A stretch of DNA of 36,918 nucleotides. Origin: Oscillospiraceae bacterium (lineage in GTDB: Bacteria; Bacillota; Clostridia; Oscillospirales; Ruminococcaceae). Below are positions 13,515 to 21,869 of the stretch, piece after piece. Positions within the stretch are counted from its first letter, which is position 1, and each line of letters begins with the position of its first letter. The notes beneath the pieces are model-generated. The model ran no database searches and had not been told where the DNA came from. It was given only the letters and a program-made list of their open reading frames with translations. The DNA lies in contig CAAGBS010000026.1 of assembly GCA_900768125.1 (NCBI GenBank), positions 1 through 36,918 of the forward strand, given 5' to 3'. Position numbers and translations under genes: made by a program.

Positions 13515-14285
13515 TCACCCTATAAGCTGCCTGTATCTCTCTATAGACAGACATCTGCCGGTCTTTGTATCTATATCCAGCAGGACGCCGTTCATCTCTG
13601 TTTCGCCCTCTGCGAACCTGTGGCGCTTCGGGTAGTATGTCAGGAAGCGGTCGATGATGATGTCCTTTTCCACGCCTAATATGGATTCCTTGGGACCTGT
13701 CATGCCAGCGTCCGTGATATAACCAGTGCCGTCAATGACCTGCTCGTCTGCGGTCTGGACGTGCGTGTGGGTACCCAGCACCGCGGAAACGCGCCCCGCA
13801 AGGTAGTATCCCATCGCGCGCTTTTCGGACGTGGCTTCCGCGTGAAAATCCACTATCTTTATCCGCGCGCTGCAGTTTTCGAGTATCTTGTCAACGCAGT
13901 GGAAAGGATTTTCCAGCGGCTGCATGAAAGTCGTGCCCATAAGGTTGATGACCGCAATGGAATACGCTCCGCGGTCAAGTTCGCACACGCCCCTGCCTAT
14001 CACGTCATCGCCGTAGTTCGCGGGACGGATTATAGTGCTGCTGCGCTCCCACTCGGCTTCCATCGTCTTCTGACGGAAACAGTGGTTGCCGGTGGTTATC
14101 ACGTCCGCGCCGGCTTCGAATATCGCGTCGGCGGAGGCGGGGTTTATGCCGTTGCCCTCCGCGGAATTTTCGCCGTTGACTATTACTATCTCCGCGCCAA
14201 GCTTCTGCTTAGCGCCGCGAAGCGCCTTTTTCAGTGCTTCGCAGCTGCGCATTCCAACCACGTCGCCGATGAAAAGGATCTTCAT
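13515..14285 (-). CDS. ymdB: YmdB family metallophosphoesterase
   Basis: 256 residues, typical length. YmdB hydrolyses 2',3'-cyclic nucleotides and influences RNase Y-linked gene expression and the biofilm/motility switch in Bacillus. The two-metal site is visible: D8 in IGDVVG, E39-N40 in NGENSA, N67-H68 in TTGNHCF, H148 in VDFHAEATSEK, H173 and H175 in LGTHTHVQTAD. The start codon overlaps the purA stop by one base (TAATG), so the two are translationally coupled; spoVS follows after 45 bases. Confidence 0.94.
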   Translation of the reverse strand: MKILFIGDVVGMRSCEALKKALRGAKQKLGAEIVIVNGENSAEGNGINPASADAIFEAGADVITTGNHCFRQKTMEAEWERSSTIIRPANYGDDVIGRGVCELDRGAYSIAVINLMGTTFMQPLENPFHCVDKILENCSARIKIVDFHAEATSEKRAMGYYLAGRVSAVLGTHTHVQTADEQVIDGTGYITDAGMTGPKESILGVEKDIIIDRFLTYYPKRHRFAEGETEMNGVLLDIDTKTGRCLSIERYRQLIG

Positions 14286-15568
14286 TATCTGTAGATTATC
14301 TGGTCTCTGCCAGGGCCTATGCCCAGGAACTTTATCGGGCAGCCGCAGAGTTCCTCAAGGCGCTTGACGTATGCCTGAGCCTTCTCGGGAAGTTCCTCGA
14401 AAGTCTTGCACGCGGAGAGGTCGCCCTCGTAGCCCTCGATCTCTTCGTAAACGGGGCTGCACTTTGCAAGTTCCTCGAGGGTCACGGGGAAGTCCTTCAG
14501 AGTTTGACCGTCGGTGGTCTTGTAGGCTACGCATACCTTCAGCACGGGGAGTCCCGCGAGGGTATCAAACTTGTTGATCGCGAGGGAAGTCAGTCCGTTG
14601 ACGCGTACTGCATGGCGCATGATGACAGCGTCGAACCAGCCGGTTCTTCTCGGTCTGCCTGTAGTAGTGCCGTACTCACCGCCCTTTTCGCGGATATAGT
14701 TGCCGGTCTCGTCGAACAGCTCAGTCGGGAACGGACCGTTGCCCACGCGTGTGGTATAACTCTTGCCAACGCCGATGACTTCGTCGATCATCTTTGGTCC
14801 AACGCCAGTGCCTACGCACGCGCCGCCTGCGATGGGGTGGGAGGAAGTAACGAACGGGTAAGTACCGAAATCAATGTCGAGCAATGTGGCCTGCGCGCCC
14901 TCGAACAGCACCTTCTTGCCAGCTTCGTAAGCCTCGAATGCGATAACGGAAGCGTCCGCCATGTACTTTGCAAGTTTTTCGCCGTAGCCCTTGTATTCCT
15001 CATAGATGGCGTCAAGGTCGCATGCTTCGCCGCCATATACCTTTGTGATGATGAGATTCTTCAGTTCGCCGGTCTCCTGTATCTTCTTCTTCAGGACTTC
15101 CGGGTGAACCAGGTCGTACATGCGGATACCGATACGCTCGTCCTTGTCGGTGTAGCACGGACCGATACCTCTGCCCGTGGTGCCTATGTTCACGCCGGTC
15201 TGCTTTGCCTTGAACTCCTCGGACAGCTTGTCGAGCAGCCTGTGCCATGGCATGATGATGTCGGCGCGCGCGTCGATGCGGAGATTATCGCAGGTAACGC
15301 CGCGCTCGTTCATGTTCTTTATTTCTTCAAGCAGCACTGCAGGGTCAACAACAACGCCGCTGCCGATAAGGCAGAGGGTCTCAGGGTACAGTATTCCGGA
15401 GGGGAGCAGGTGGAGCTTGTAAACCTGGTCGCCGTGAACTACGGTGTGACCGGCATTGTTTCCGCCGCTGGAACGTACTACGACATCAGCCTTAGCAGCC
15501 ATGATGTCGATTATCTTGCCCTTACCCTCGTCGCCCCACTGGGTGCCGACAATAACACTTGATGACAT
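14285..15568 (-). CDS. purA: Adenylosuccinate synthetase
   Basis: 427 residues. It joins IMP and aspartate with GTP to give adenylosuccinate, the first committed step to AMP. The P-loop GTQWGDEGKGK at 8-18 (D13 is the catalytic base), GGNNAGHTV at about 39-47 (H45-type residue), TTGRGIGPCYTDK, and the C-terminal TTTGRPRRTGWFD are all intact. Start is the ATG seven bases after GAGGAT; an upstream in-frame ATG has no site. First gene of purA-ymdB-spoVS. The aspartate it needs is also the product of the asparaginase gene nearby. Confidence 0.97.
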   Translation of the reverse strand: MSSSVIVGTQWGDEGKGKIIDIMAAKADVVVRSSGGNNAGHTVVHGDQVYKLHLLPSGILYPETLCLIGSGVVVDPAVLLEEIKNMNERGVTCDNLRIDARADIIMPWHRLLDKLSEEFKAKQTGVNIGTTGRGIGPCYTDKDERIGIRMYDLVHPEVLKKKIQETGELKNLIITKVYGGEACDLDAIYEEYKGYGEKLAKYMADASVIAFEAYEAGKKVLFEGAQATLLDIDFGTYPFVTSSHPIAGGACVGTGVGPKMIDEVIGVGKSYTTRVGNGPFPTELFDETGNYIREKGGEYGTTTGRPRRTGWFDAVIMRHAVRVNGLTSLAINKFDTLAGLPVLKVCVAYKTTDGQTLKDFPVTLEELAKCSPVYEEIEGYEGDLSACKTFEELPEKAQAYVKRLEELCGCPIKFLGIGPGRDQIIYR

Positions 15569-15633
15569 TTGAATGATCCTCATTTCTGAAAATAGAGTAG
15601 TCGGGAAATGAAAACATATTCCCACATATTAAT

Positions 15634-15662
15634 ATTATATCACATTACTATGCTGATTGCAA
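15634..15662 (-). promoter_or_regulatory. Promoter of purA-ymdB-spoVS
   Basis: Minus strand TTGCAA (15657-15662), 17 bases, TATAAT (15634-15639), 65 bases before the start codon. Confidence 0.75.
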
Positions 15663-15672
15663 GTTGTTTTCT

Positions 15673-15711
15673 ATAAAAAAGCGCACAAAATCCGCCCCTT
15701 AATAGGACGGA
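15673..15711 (-). terminator. Terminator after the ATC-hydrolase family gene
   Basis: TCCGTCCT pairs with GGGGCGGA (15704-15711 with 15691-15698, two wobbles), five-base loop, followed by TTTTG and then a T-run. Confidence 0.7.
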
Positions 15712-15757
15712 AATGTGTATTTCTGCCAAAACAAATTTAGTATAGTTAAACTACCAA

Positions 15758-16342
15758 CTATTTTTTGTAGAAGTGAAAATCGCAGCAATCCCCGCCGTAG
15801 CCTAAGGTTTGGGTTCGCGAAAAGCCTATTTTTTTAAGCCCGCCGTAAGTCACATCGTCAACGTCGCAGAACAGACTGCACAGCTCCGCACAGCCGTTTT
15901 CCACGCACGCCGTATGCCACAGGCATTTTGTGATAGTAACATCGTAGTAGTCCTTGCCGTGCTTCTGCGTGCTCACCTGAAGGTCGGTGGTGCGCATTAT
16001 TTTCAGAAATACACTGCTGTATATCGCGTAAAATCCCGGCACGGCTTCCATTTTCGCCGTTGACGCATGCTTCTTCGCCGCGACTACCTCCAGCATATAT
16101 TTGCGCATGCACTTATATGTATCTTCCTCCGGGAAGCCCGCTTTTTTCAGGGTCTTATACAGCGCTATGCGCGGGAGTATAGTCTGTGCAAGCGTTTTCA
16201 TCTGGTTTTTTGTCTTACCTTTCGTGTTTTCGATAAGCGAGTTCAGCGTTTTGTCCTGCTCGTTAAACAGCGCGTCCGCCCTGTCTTTTTCGAACTCCCC
16301 GGTCAAAAATGCCTTTATCTGCTTCTGCTGTTTTATAGTCAT
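15758..16342 (-). CDS. L-2-amino-thiazoline-4-carboxylate hydrolase family protein
   Basis: 194 residues from the ATG after GAGGTG; 27 further codons upstream have no ribosome site. The C-terminal half has the family pattern: ITKCLWHTACVENGCAELCSLFCDVDDVTYGGL, split by cysteines C140, C146, C151, C155 and C159, then FSRTQTLGYGGDCCDFHFYKK at the end. The named enzyme opens a thiazoline ring on the way to cysteine, but most members are uncharacterised and may act on other substrates. Monocistronic between its own promoter and terminator. Confidence 0.72.
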   Translation of the reverse strand: MTIKQQKQIKAFLTGEFEKDRADALFNEQDKTLNSLIENTKGKTKNQMKTLAQTILPRIALYKTLKKAGFPEEDTYKCMRKYMLEVVAAKKHASTAKMEAVPGFYAIYSSVFLKIMRTTDLQVSTQKHGKDYYDVTITKCLWHTACVENGCAELCSLFCDVDDVTYGGLKKIGFSRTQTLGYGGDCCDFHFYKK

Positions 16343-16459
16343 GCTGCACCTCTTCAAAATTATGTTAAGCGCCCTTTTCATACGCTGAGATGAGTGCGTG
16401 CTCGCAGAAATCCACAATTCCATGCCGCACCCACCAGCCAGTTAATTGCCACTAATTCA

Positions 16460-16488
16460 ATTGTACCACATATCTGAAATAAAGTCAA
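16460..16488 (-). promoter_or_regulatory. Promoter of the ATC-hydrolase family gene
   Basis: Minus strand TTGACT (16483-16488), 17 bases, TACAAT (16460-16465). The -35 directly adjoins the pnp terminator. The leader is about 110 bases. Confidence 0.75.
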
Positions 16489-16518
16489 CAAAAAAGAGGG
16501 AAGTTCTCACTTCCCTCT
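16488..16518 (-). terminator. Terminator of pnp
   Basis: AGAGGGAAG (minus strand of 16510-16518) pairs with CTTCCCTCT (of 16495-16503), six-base loop, then TTTTTTG. Confidence 0.93.
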
Positions 16519-16532
16519 CATATTCGATGTTA

Positions 16533-18659
16533 TCAGCCCTGAGCCTGAGCCTTTCTCTTTGCCTCGATATCAGCAAGAGCGTCCTTTCTGGACAGGTTGA
16601 TCCTACCCTGGTTGTCGATCTCCATAACCTTTACGATTATCTCATCGCCAACGGAAACTACGTCCTCGACCTTTTCAACGCGGTGGTTGTCCAGCTTGGA
16701 GATGTGCACCATGCCGTCCTTGCCGGGAGCGATCTCTACAAATGCGCCGAAGTTCATGATGCGAACTACCTTGCCCTTGTAGATAGCGCCGATCTCAGGC
16801 GGGTTAACGATGGTGGAAATAACCTGAACGCAAGCGTTAGCCTTGTCAAGGTCAAGACCGCAGATGAATACGTTGCCGTCGTCATCAATGTCGATCTTAA
16901 CGTCGAAGTCAGCGCAGAGCTTCTGGATAACCTTGCCGCCCTTGCCGATAACTTCGCTGATCTTGTCAACCGGAACCTTGGTGTGGATCATCTTCGGAGC
17001 GTACTTGCCTACTGTCTTTCTCGGCTCGGGGATAGCCTTGAGCATTATCTCATCAAGGATATAGTCGCGCGCCTTGTGGGTCTTTGCGAACGCAGCCTTG
17101 ATTATCTCCGGTGTCAGACCATCTATCTTGAGGTCCATCTGGATAGCGGTGATACCATCGTGAGTACCAGCTACCTTGAAGTCCATGTCGCCGAAGAAGT
17201 CCTCAACTCCCTGGATATCGACCATTGTATCCCATCTGTCGCCCTCTGTGATAAGACCGCAGGAGATACCTGCAACCGGCTTCTTTATCGGAACGCCGGC
17301 GTCCATCAGAGCCAGTGTGGAGCCGCAGACAGAGCCCTGGGAAGTAGAACCGTTGGATGAAAGCACCTCAGAAACAAGTCTGATAGCGTAGGGGAACTCC
17401 TCAACGCTCGGGATAACAGGGAGCAGCGCTCTCTCAGCAAGCGCACCGTGACCTATCTCACGTCTGCCGGGACCTCTGCTTGCCTTGGTCTCGCCTACGG
17501 AGTAAGCCGGGAAGTTGTAGTGGTGCATGTAGCGCTTGCCCTCTTCCTCGTCAAGACCCTCCAGCTTCTGGCTGTCGGAAACGGGGCCGAGCGTGCATAT
17601 AGTCATAACCTGTGTCTGACCTCTGGTGAACAGACCGGAGCCGTGAACTCTCGGCAGCATGCCGACTTCAGCAGCCAGCGGGCGGATCTCGTCCATCTTT
17701 CTGCCGTCAACGCGCTTGTTATCGTCCAGCAGCCAGCGGCGTACTACAAACTTCTGCAGCTTGTAGATAGCTTCGTCTATCATAGCGGTCTTCTCGGGGT
17801 AAACCTCATCAAACTTTGCGTGGATATCGTCAACGATGGGCTTCAGGCGCTCCTCGCGGATATTCTTGTCATCGGTGTCGAGTGCGTATCTGATGCGCTC
17901 GATAGCGAAATCAGAGATAGCGTCGAACATATCATGGTCAACTTCCTGGGACTCGAAAGCAAACTTCGGCTTGCCTATCTGCGCCTGAATATCCTTGATG
18001 AACGGAATGAGGGACTTTACTATCTCGTTGTGGCCAGCCATGATAGCATCGAACATAACATCATCGGAAACCTCGTTAGCGCCCGCCTCGATCATTACCA
18101 CCTTCTTCTCGGAGGAAGCAACGGTCAGGTTCAGGTCGGACTTACCTCTCTGCTCAAGGTTCGGCATGAGAACTATCTCGCCGTCCACCAGACCAACGGA
18201 GATACCGCCGATAGGACCGTTCCACGGGATATCGGAGATTGATACAGCGATGGAAGCGCCGATCATGCCGAGTATCTCAGGGGAGCAGTCAGGGTCAACT
18301 GCGAGAACAGTCATTGTGATCGCAACATCGTTGCGCATGTCCTTCGGGAACAGCGGACGCATGGGGCGGTCAACAACACGGGAGGTCAGGATAGCCTTCT
18401 CGGAGGGTCTGCCCTCTCTCTTGAGGAAGCCGCCGGGGATCTTGCCGACTGCGTACAGCTTCTCCTCGTAGTCAACGGAAAGCGGGAAGAAATCCACACC
18501 ATCGCGGGGCTTAGCGCTTGCCGCTACGTTTACCATTACTACGGTCTCGCCGTATCTTACCCAGCAGGAGCCGTTAGCCAGACCGCATACCTTACCGGTC
18601 TCAACGGTCAGCTCCCTGCCAGCGAATGTAGTTTTGAAAACTCTGTAATTTTCGAACAT
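16533..18659 (-). CDS. pnp: Polyribonucleotide nucleotidyltransferase (PNPase)
   Basis: 708 residues, usual length. It degrades RNA 3' to 5' with phosphate in the cytoplasm. Domains in order: RNase PH-like 1 (about 10-140), the helical PNPase domain, RNase PH-like 2 with VCGSTLALMDAGVPI and the catalytic-site GDMDFKVAGT (about 485-495), KH with IGKGGKVIQKL (about 560), and S1 with YKGKVVRIMNFGAFVEI (about 630). The ATG is eight bases after GAAAGGAA. It follows rpsO, the conserved arrangement, with a terminator and a long leader hairpin between them and no clear separate promoter. Confidence 0.97.
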   Translation of the reverse strand: MFENYRVFKTTFAGRELTVETGKVCGLANGSCWVRYGETVVMVNVAASAKPRDGVDFFPLSVDYEEKLYAVGKIPGGFLKREGRPSEKAILTSRVVDRPMRPLFPKDMRNDVAITMTVLAVDPDCSPEILGMIGASIAVSISDIPWNGPIGGISVGLVDGEIVLMPNLEQRGKSDLNLTVASSEKKVVMIEAGANEVSDDVMFDAIMAGHNEIVKSLIPFIKDIQAQIGKPKFAFESQEVDHDMFDAISDFAIERIRYALDTDDKNIREERLKPIVDDIHAKFDEVYPEKTAMIDEAIYKLQKFVVRRWLLDDNKRVDGRKMDEIRPLAAEVGMLPRVHGSGLFTRGQTQVMTICTLGPVSDSQKLEGLDEEEGKRYMHHYNFPAYSVGETKASRGPGRREIGHGALAERALLPVIPSVEEFPYAIRLVSEVLSSNGSTSQGSVCGSTLALMDAGVPIKKPVAGISCGLITEGDRWDTMVDIQGVEDFFGDMDFKVAGTHDGITAIQMDLKIDGLTPEIIKAAFAKTHKARDYILDEIMLKAIPEPRKTVGKYAPKMIHTKVPVDKISEVIGKGGKVIQKLCADFDVKIDIDDDGNVFICGLDLDKANACVQVISTIVNPPEIGAIYKGKVVRIMNFGAFVEIAPGKDGMVHISKLDNHRVEKVEDVVSVGDEIIVKVMEIDNQGRINLSRKDALADIEAKRKAQAQG

Positions 18660-18690
18660 TGCATTTATTCCTTTCAATAAAACTTTCGGT

Positions 18691-18775
18691 TTACTGAAGG
18701 CACAGTGTTAGCAATTAAAGTCAATATCCGGCTTCCCGGATACTCAATTTAATGCTAAGACCTGCGCCTTAGTAA
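18691..18775 (-). promoter_or_regulatory. Long leader hairpin of pnp
   Basis: An 85-base imperfect hairpin of about 33 pairs: TTACT/AGTAA and AAGGC-CAG/CTG-GCCTT at the base with a one-base bulge, TTAGCA-TTAAA with its partner in the middle, and TATCCGG/CCGGATA around a GAAG loop at the tip. It ends 32 bases before the start codon. In E. coli a comparable pnp leader stem is cut by RNase III and then attacked by PNPase for autoregulation; the same role here is inference. Confidence 0.7.
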
Positions 18776-18780
18776 CTGTA

Positions 18781-18814
18781 AAAAAGGCAGCACTGTTTCG
18801 TGCGCAGCGCTGCC
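18781..18814 (-). terminator. Terminator between rpsO and pnp
   Basis: GGCAGCGCT pairs with AGTGCTGCC (18806-18814 with 18786-18794, one wobble), then TTTTTTAC. It would give rpsO monocistronic transcripts, with pnp made by read-through. Confidence 0.88.
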
Positions 18815-18828
18815 CTTTACTCCATAGA

Positions 18829-19095
18829 TTACTTACGGATACCCAGCTTAGCGATGATCGCACGGTAGCGTTCGATATCCTTCTTCTGGAGGTAGTTCAG
18901 AAGGTTTCTTCTGTGACCTACCATCTTCAGAAGACCACGACGGGAGTGGTGATCCTTCTGGTGAACCTTGATGTGCTCGGTGAGCTCGTTTATTCTCTGG
19001 GTGAGAATAGCGATCTGAACCTCAGGAGAACCTGTGTCGTGATCGTGCAGGCGGTTAGCCTCGATTACGGAAGTCTTTTCTTCTTTTCTTAACAT
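18829..19095 (-). CDS. rpsO: 30S ribosomal protein S15
   Basis: 88 residues, the standard length. S15 binds 16S rRNA early in small-subunit assembly. The hallmark HDTGSPEVQIAILTQRINELTEH, HSRRGLLKMVGHRRNLLNYL and the end IAKLGIRK are all present. GAGGTG precedes the ATG. Own promoter at 19221-19249 and a leader of about 120 bases; pnp lies downstream. Confidence 0.98.
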   Translation of the reverse strand: MLRKEEKTSVIEANRLHDHDTGSPEVQIAILTQRINELTEHIKVHQKDHHSRRGLLKMVGHRRNLLNYLQKKDIERYRAIIAKLGIRK

Positions 19096-19214
19096 GATAA
19101 CACCTCATTGAATTTATTCCGGGATCGCAGCAGAGGGACTGGGGTGTATCTCCGTTCGGAGCATTATCCGCTCGCCGGGAATCCGGTACGGTCACGCGCG
19201 TCGTCGCGCATAAC
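19096..19214 (-). promoter_or_regulatory. Structured leader of rpsO
   Basis: The untranslated leader has several GC-rich short stems on the minus strand, for example GCGCG/CGCGC, CCGG/CCGG and a CTCCG/CGGAG hairpin at about 19151-19166. Firmicute rpsO leaders are known to bind S15 and repress translation; I can see stems but cannot confirm the S15-binding three-way junction. Confidence 0.4.
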
Positions 19215-19220
19215 ACTGAT

Positions 19221-19249
19221 ATTATATCACACTTTTTCGGGTTTGTAAA
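19221..19249 (-). promoter_or_regulatory. Promoter of rpsO(-pnp)
   Basis: Minus strand TTTACA (19244-19249), 17 bases, TATAAT (19221-19226). Confidence 0.85.
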
Positions 19250-19282
19250 GTGGTTTTTACGATTTTTTCGAAAAAAGTACGA

Positions 19283-20290
19283 TTATTTTTCAGCTTCGCG
19301 GAGCTTGCGGAAGTTCCACGCGTCGCGGCACATCTCCTCGAGAGTCTTTTCAGCCTTCCAGCCGAGTTTCTTTTCAGCGAGGGACGGGTCTGCGTATGTA
19401 GTCGCAGCGTCGCCGGGGCGGCGCGGACCGATTGTATAGCCAAGGTCGATGTTGTTCACGCGCTGGAATGTATTCAGTATATCCAGCACGGAATAGCCGT
19501 GACCCGTACCCAGGTTGTAAGCGGGAACGCCGGTTATCTGGCGCGCCTTTCTTACTGCGGCAACGTGACCCTTCGCAAGGTCGACAACGTGGATATAGTC
19601 GCGCACGCAGGTGCCGTCCGGGGTGGGATAGTCGTTGCCTGCTACTGCGAGTACATCGCGCTTGCCGGTAGCCTTGTCCAGCACGATAGGCATGAGGTTG
19701 TTCGGAATGCCGTTGGGGTCCTCGCCGATGAGACCGCTCTCGTGCGCACCGACCGGGTTGAAGTAGCGCAGGAGTATCATCGTCCAGGAATCATCGGCAG
19801 CGTACATCTCACGGCAGAGATTCTCAATGATAAGCTTGGTGCTTCCGTAGGGATTTATGGCAGACAGCGGGAAGTCCTCCTTAACGGGGACGCTGGCGGG
19901 AATGCCGTACACAGTCGCGGAGGAGCTGAACACGAACTTGGTGCAGCCGTACTTCTTCATGGTCTCGAGTATATTGAAGGTGCCGCGCAGGTTGTTGGAA
20001 TAGTACATCAGCGGCTTCTTCACGCTCTCGGGAACGCACTTGTAGCCTGCGAAATGTATCACCTGCTCGATGTCGTTTTCAGCGAATATCTGGTCTACTG
20101 CAGCGATGTCGAGCATATCCGCCTCGTAGAACTTGAAGTCCTTTCCGGTGATCTTTCTGATACCTTCAAGGGCGCGTGCGTTTGAATTGTAGAAGTTGTC
20201 CATCACAACGATTTCTTCGCCGGCATTGAGAAGCTCAACGCAGGTGTGGGAGCCGATGAACCCTGCTCCGCCTGTTACCAGAATAGCCAT
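19283..20290 (-). CDS. galE: UDP-glucose 4-epimerase
   Basis: 335 residues, typical length. It interconverts UDP-glucose and UDP-galactose using bound NAD for galactose use and envelope sugars. The NAD-binding GGAGFIG at 7-13 and catalytic S124 (FSSSATVYG), Y148 and K152 (YGSTK) are present, plus AGYKCVPESV and the C-terminal YNLGTGHGYSVLD. The start is the ATG seven bases after GGAGGG. It has its own promoter whose -35 ends exactly where the MATE gene stops. Confidence 0.96.
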   Translation of the reverse strand: MAILVTGGAGFIGSHTCVELLNAGEEIVVMDNFYNSNARALEGIRKITGKDFKFYEADMLDIAAVDQIFAENDIEQVIHFAGYKCVPESVKKPLMYYSNNLRGTFNILETMKKYGCTKFVFSSSATVYGIPASVPVKEDFPLSAINPYGSTKLIIENLCREMYAADDSWTMILLRYFNPVGAHESGLIGEDPNGIPNNLMPIVLDKATGKRDVLAVAGNDYPTPDGTCVRDYIHVVDLAKGHVAAVRKARQITGVPAYNLGTGHGYSVLDILNTFQRVNNIDLGYTIGPRRPGDAATTYADPSLAEKKLGWKAEKTLEEMCRDAWNFRKLREAEK

Positions 20291-20350
20291 AAACTGACCC
20301 TCCAAAAAATTTCAGCCGTTTCTCCTTTTTCGGCTTAAAAATACATATTA

Positions 20351-20379
20351 ATTATAAACCTTTTCCGGCGTTTTGTCAA
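20351..20379 (-). promoter_or_regulatory. Promoter of galE
   Basis: Minus strand TTGACA (20374-20379), 17 bases, TATAAT (20351-20356): perfect consensus abutting the MATE stop codon. The leader has a small AGCCG/CGGCT hairpin followed by a T-run, a possible weak attenuator. Confidence 0.88.
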
Positions 20380-21759
20380 CTATTTTCCCACTCGCTGTGA
20401 AAACTTTTCCAGTGCGGGACTGAACAGCCGTTTCCGCTCAACTGCGATAAAATACACTATGCCCACAGCGTCCGCGATGAACCAGCCTATCGGAATGGAT
20501 ATCCATATGCCGAACTCGCCTATCTCCGGGACTGCCGACAGCACATTCGCGAGAACAACGCGCGTGCCGAGCGAGAATACGGTCAGGATAACGGACATCA
20601 CCGGCTTATTCACCGCGCGGTAGTAGCCGTACAGCATGAACAGAATGCCTATCCCGATGTAGCACGCACCCTCCGTGCGGAGGTACTGCACGCCCACCCG
20701 AACAGTTTCCCGGCTGCCGGAATCCACGAAAACGCTCATCAGCGGCTCTGCCAGCAGGCATACCGCAGCGCTCACCACCGCGCAGAACAGCGCAACGCTT
20801 ATCAGCGACTGCCGTATCCCGCCCCGGATACGCTCCGGCTTTCCTGCGCCGTAATTCTGGGCGGTGAATATCGAGAACGCATTTCCGAAGTCCTGAACCG
20901 GCATGTAGGCGATGGTGTCTATCTTCACCGCCACAGCGAAAGCAGCCATCACGACAGCTCCGAAGCTGTTCACCACGGACTGCACCATCAGTATCCCGAG
21001 GTTCATCACCGACTGCTGCAGGCAGGTGAAGCCCGACAGCGACAGAATGCTCCGGAAATTCCGGACGTCCCAGCGCAGGTCGGCGCGCTTCAGCCTGTAT
21101 TCCGGATAAGCAGCGAGGAAATAGACCAGCACCCCCGCCCCGGAAACATACTGCGAAATGACCGTAGCCAGCGCCGCGCCGGTTACCCCCATTCCCAGCG
21201 GGATAACGAACAGCAGGTCTAGAGCTATGTTCAGCACCACGGAAACGCCGAGGAACACCAGCGGAACGGTAGAATTACCCATGCCGCGCAGGATATTCGA
21301 GATGTAGTTGTAGACGAACACCGCAAAGAATCCCATGAACACCCAGACAAGGTAGGCGTGCATGTCGCCTGTCAGTTCTGCGGGGACTTTCATCATCGCT
21401 ATCACCATATCGCAGAGCAGGTAGAACGCCGCAATTATGACCAGCGTAAGCCCTCCGGCGATGACTCCCGACATGAAGATCCCGCTGCGGATAGCATCGT
21501 GCTGCTTCCTGCCGAACGCCATCGAAATGAACGAGCCTGTGCCCAGCGAAAGTCCTATCACTATTGAGGTCAGAAATGTCAGCAGCGTGTACGATGAGCC
21601 GACAGCCGCCAGCGCGTTGTCGCCGATGTATTTTCCGACCACCCAGGTGTCGGCAAGGTTATAGAACTGCTGGAGAACGTTCCCGAGCATGAGCGGTATC
21701 GCGAACGCCCACAGTCCTCCGGTAATGCTTCCTGCAGTAAGGTCTCTGTTTTTCTGCAT
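20380..21759 (-). CDS. MATE family efflux transporter
   Basis: 459 residues, about 12 membrane helices. The start LTAGSITGGLWAFAIPLMLGNVLQQFYNLADTWVVGKYIG, cut in two here by the helix break, is the classic MATE opening; SFISMAFGRKQHDA and the second-half repeat VQDFGNAFSIFTAQNYGAGKPERIRGGIRQ follow, marking the internal duplication. MATE proteins export drugs or other cations against sodium or protons. Substrate unknown. A G-rich tract containing AAAGGGGGGGGGAGAAG precedes the ATG, so the ribosome site is unusually G-rich. Confidence 0.93.
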   Translation of the reverse strand: MQKNRDLTAGSITGGLWAFAIPLMLGNVLQQFYNLADTWVVGKYIGDNALAAVGSSYTLLTFLTSIVIGLSLGTGSFISMAFGRKQHDAIRSGIFMSGVIAGGLTLVIIAAFYLLCDMVIAMMKVPAELTGDMHAYLVWVFMGFFAVFVYNYISNILRGMGNSTVPLVFLGVSVVLNIALDLLFVIPLGMGVTGAALATVISQYVSGAGVLVYFLAAYPEYRLKRADLRWDVRNFRSILSLSGFTCLQQSVMNLGILMVQSVVNSFGAVVMAAFAVAVKIDTIAYMPVQDFGNAFSIFTAQNYGAGKPERIRGGIRQSLISVALFCAVVSAAVCLLAEPLMSVFVDSGSRETVRVGVQYLRTEGACYIGIGILFMLYGYYRAVNKPVMSVILTVFSLGTRVVLANVLSAVPEIGEFGIWISIPIGWFIADAVGIVYFIAVERKRLFSPALEKFSQRVGK

Positions 21760-21786
21760 GTCTTCTCCCCCCCCTTTCCGCCTGTT

Positions 21787-21815
21787 ATTATAACATATTA
21801 CCCGGATTTTTACAA
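21787..21815 (-). promoter_or_regulatory. Promoter of the MATE gene
   Basis: Minus strand TTGTAA (21810-21815), 17 bases, TATAAT (21787-21792). The -35 adjoins the terminator of the alcohol dehydrogenase gene. Confidence 0.78.
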
Positions 21816-21848
21816 CAAAAATATCCCCCCGGGGAACCGGAGGGATAT
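21816..21848 (-). terminator. Terminator of the alcohol dehydrogenase gene
   Basis: ATATCCCTCCGG pairs with CCGGGGGGATAT (21837-21848 with 21821-21832, one wobble), four-base loop, then TTTTTG. Confidence 0.93.
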
Positions 21849-21869
21849 TAATTAAGTAATCACGCGATA

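Noticed and set aside
14504..15562. 352-codon plus-strand frame opposite purA
   Set aside because: Shadow of purA; low-complexity Val/Leu/Ala translation.
19263..19276. TTTTTTCG/AAAAAA palindrome past galE as terminator
   Set aside because: No GC stem and essentially no loop; only an A/T-rich palindrome.
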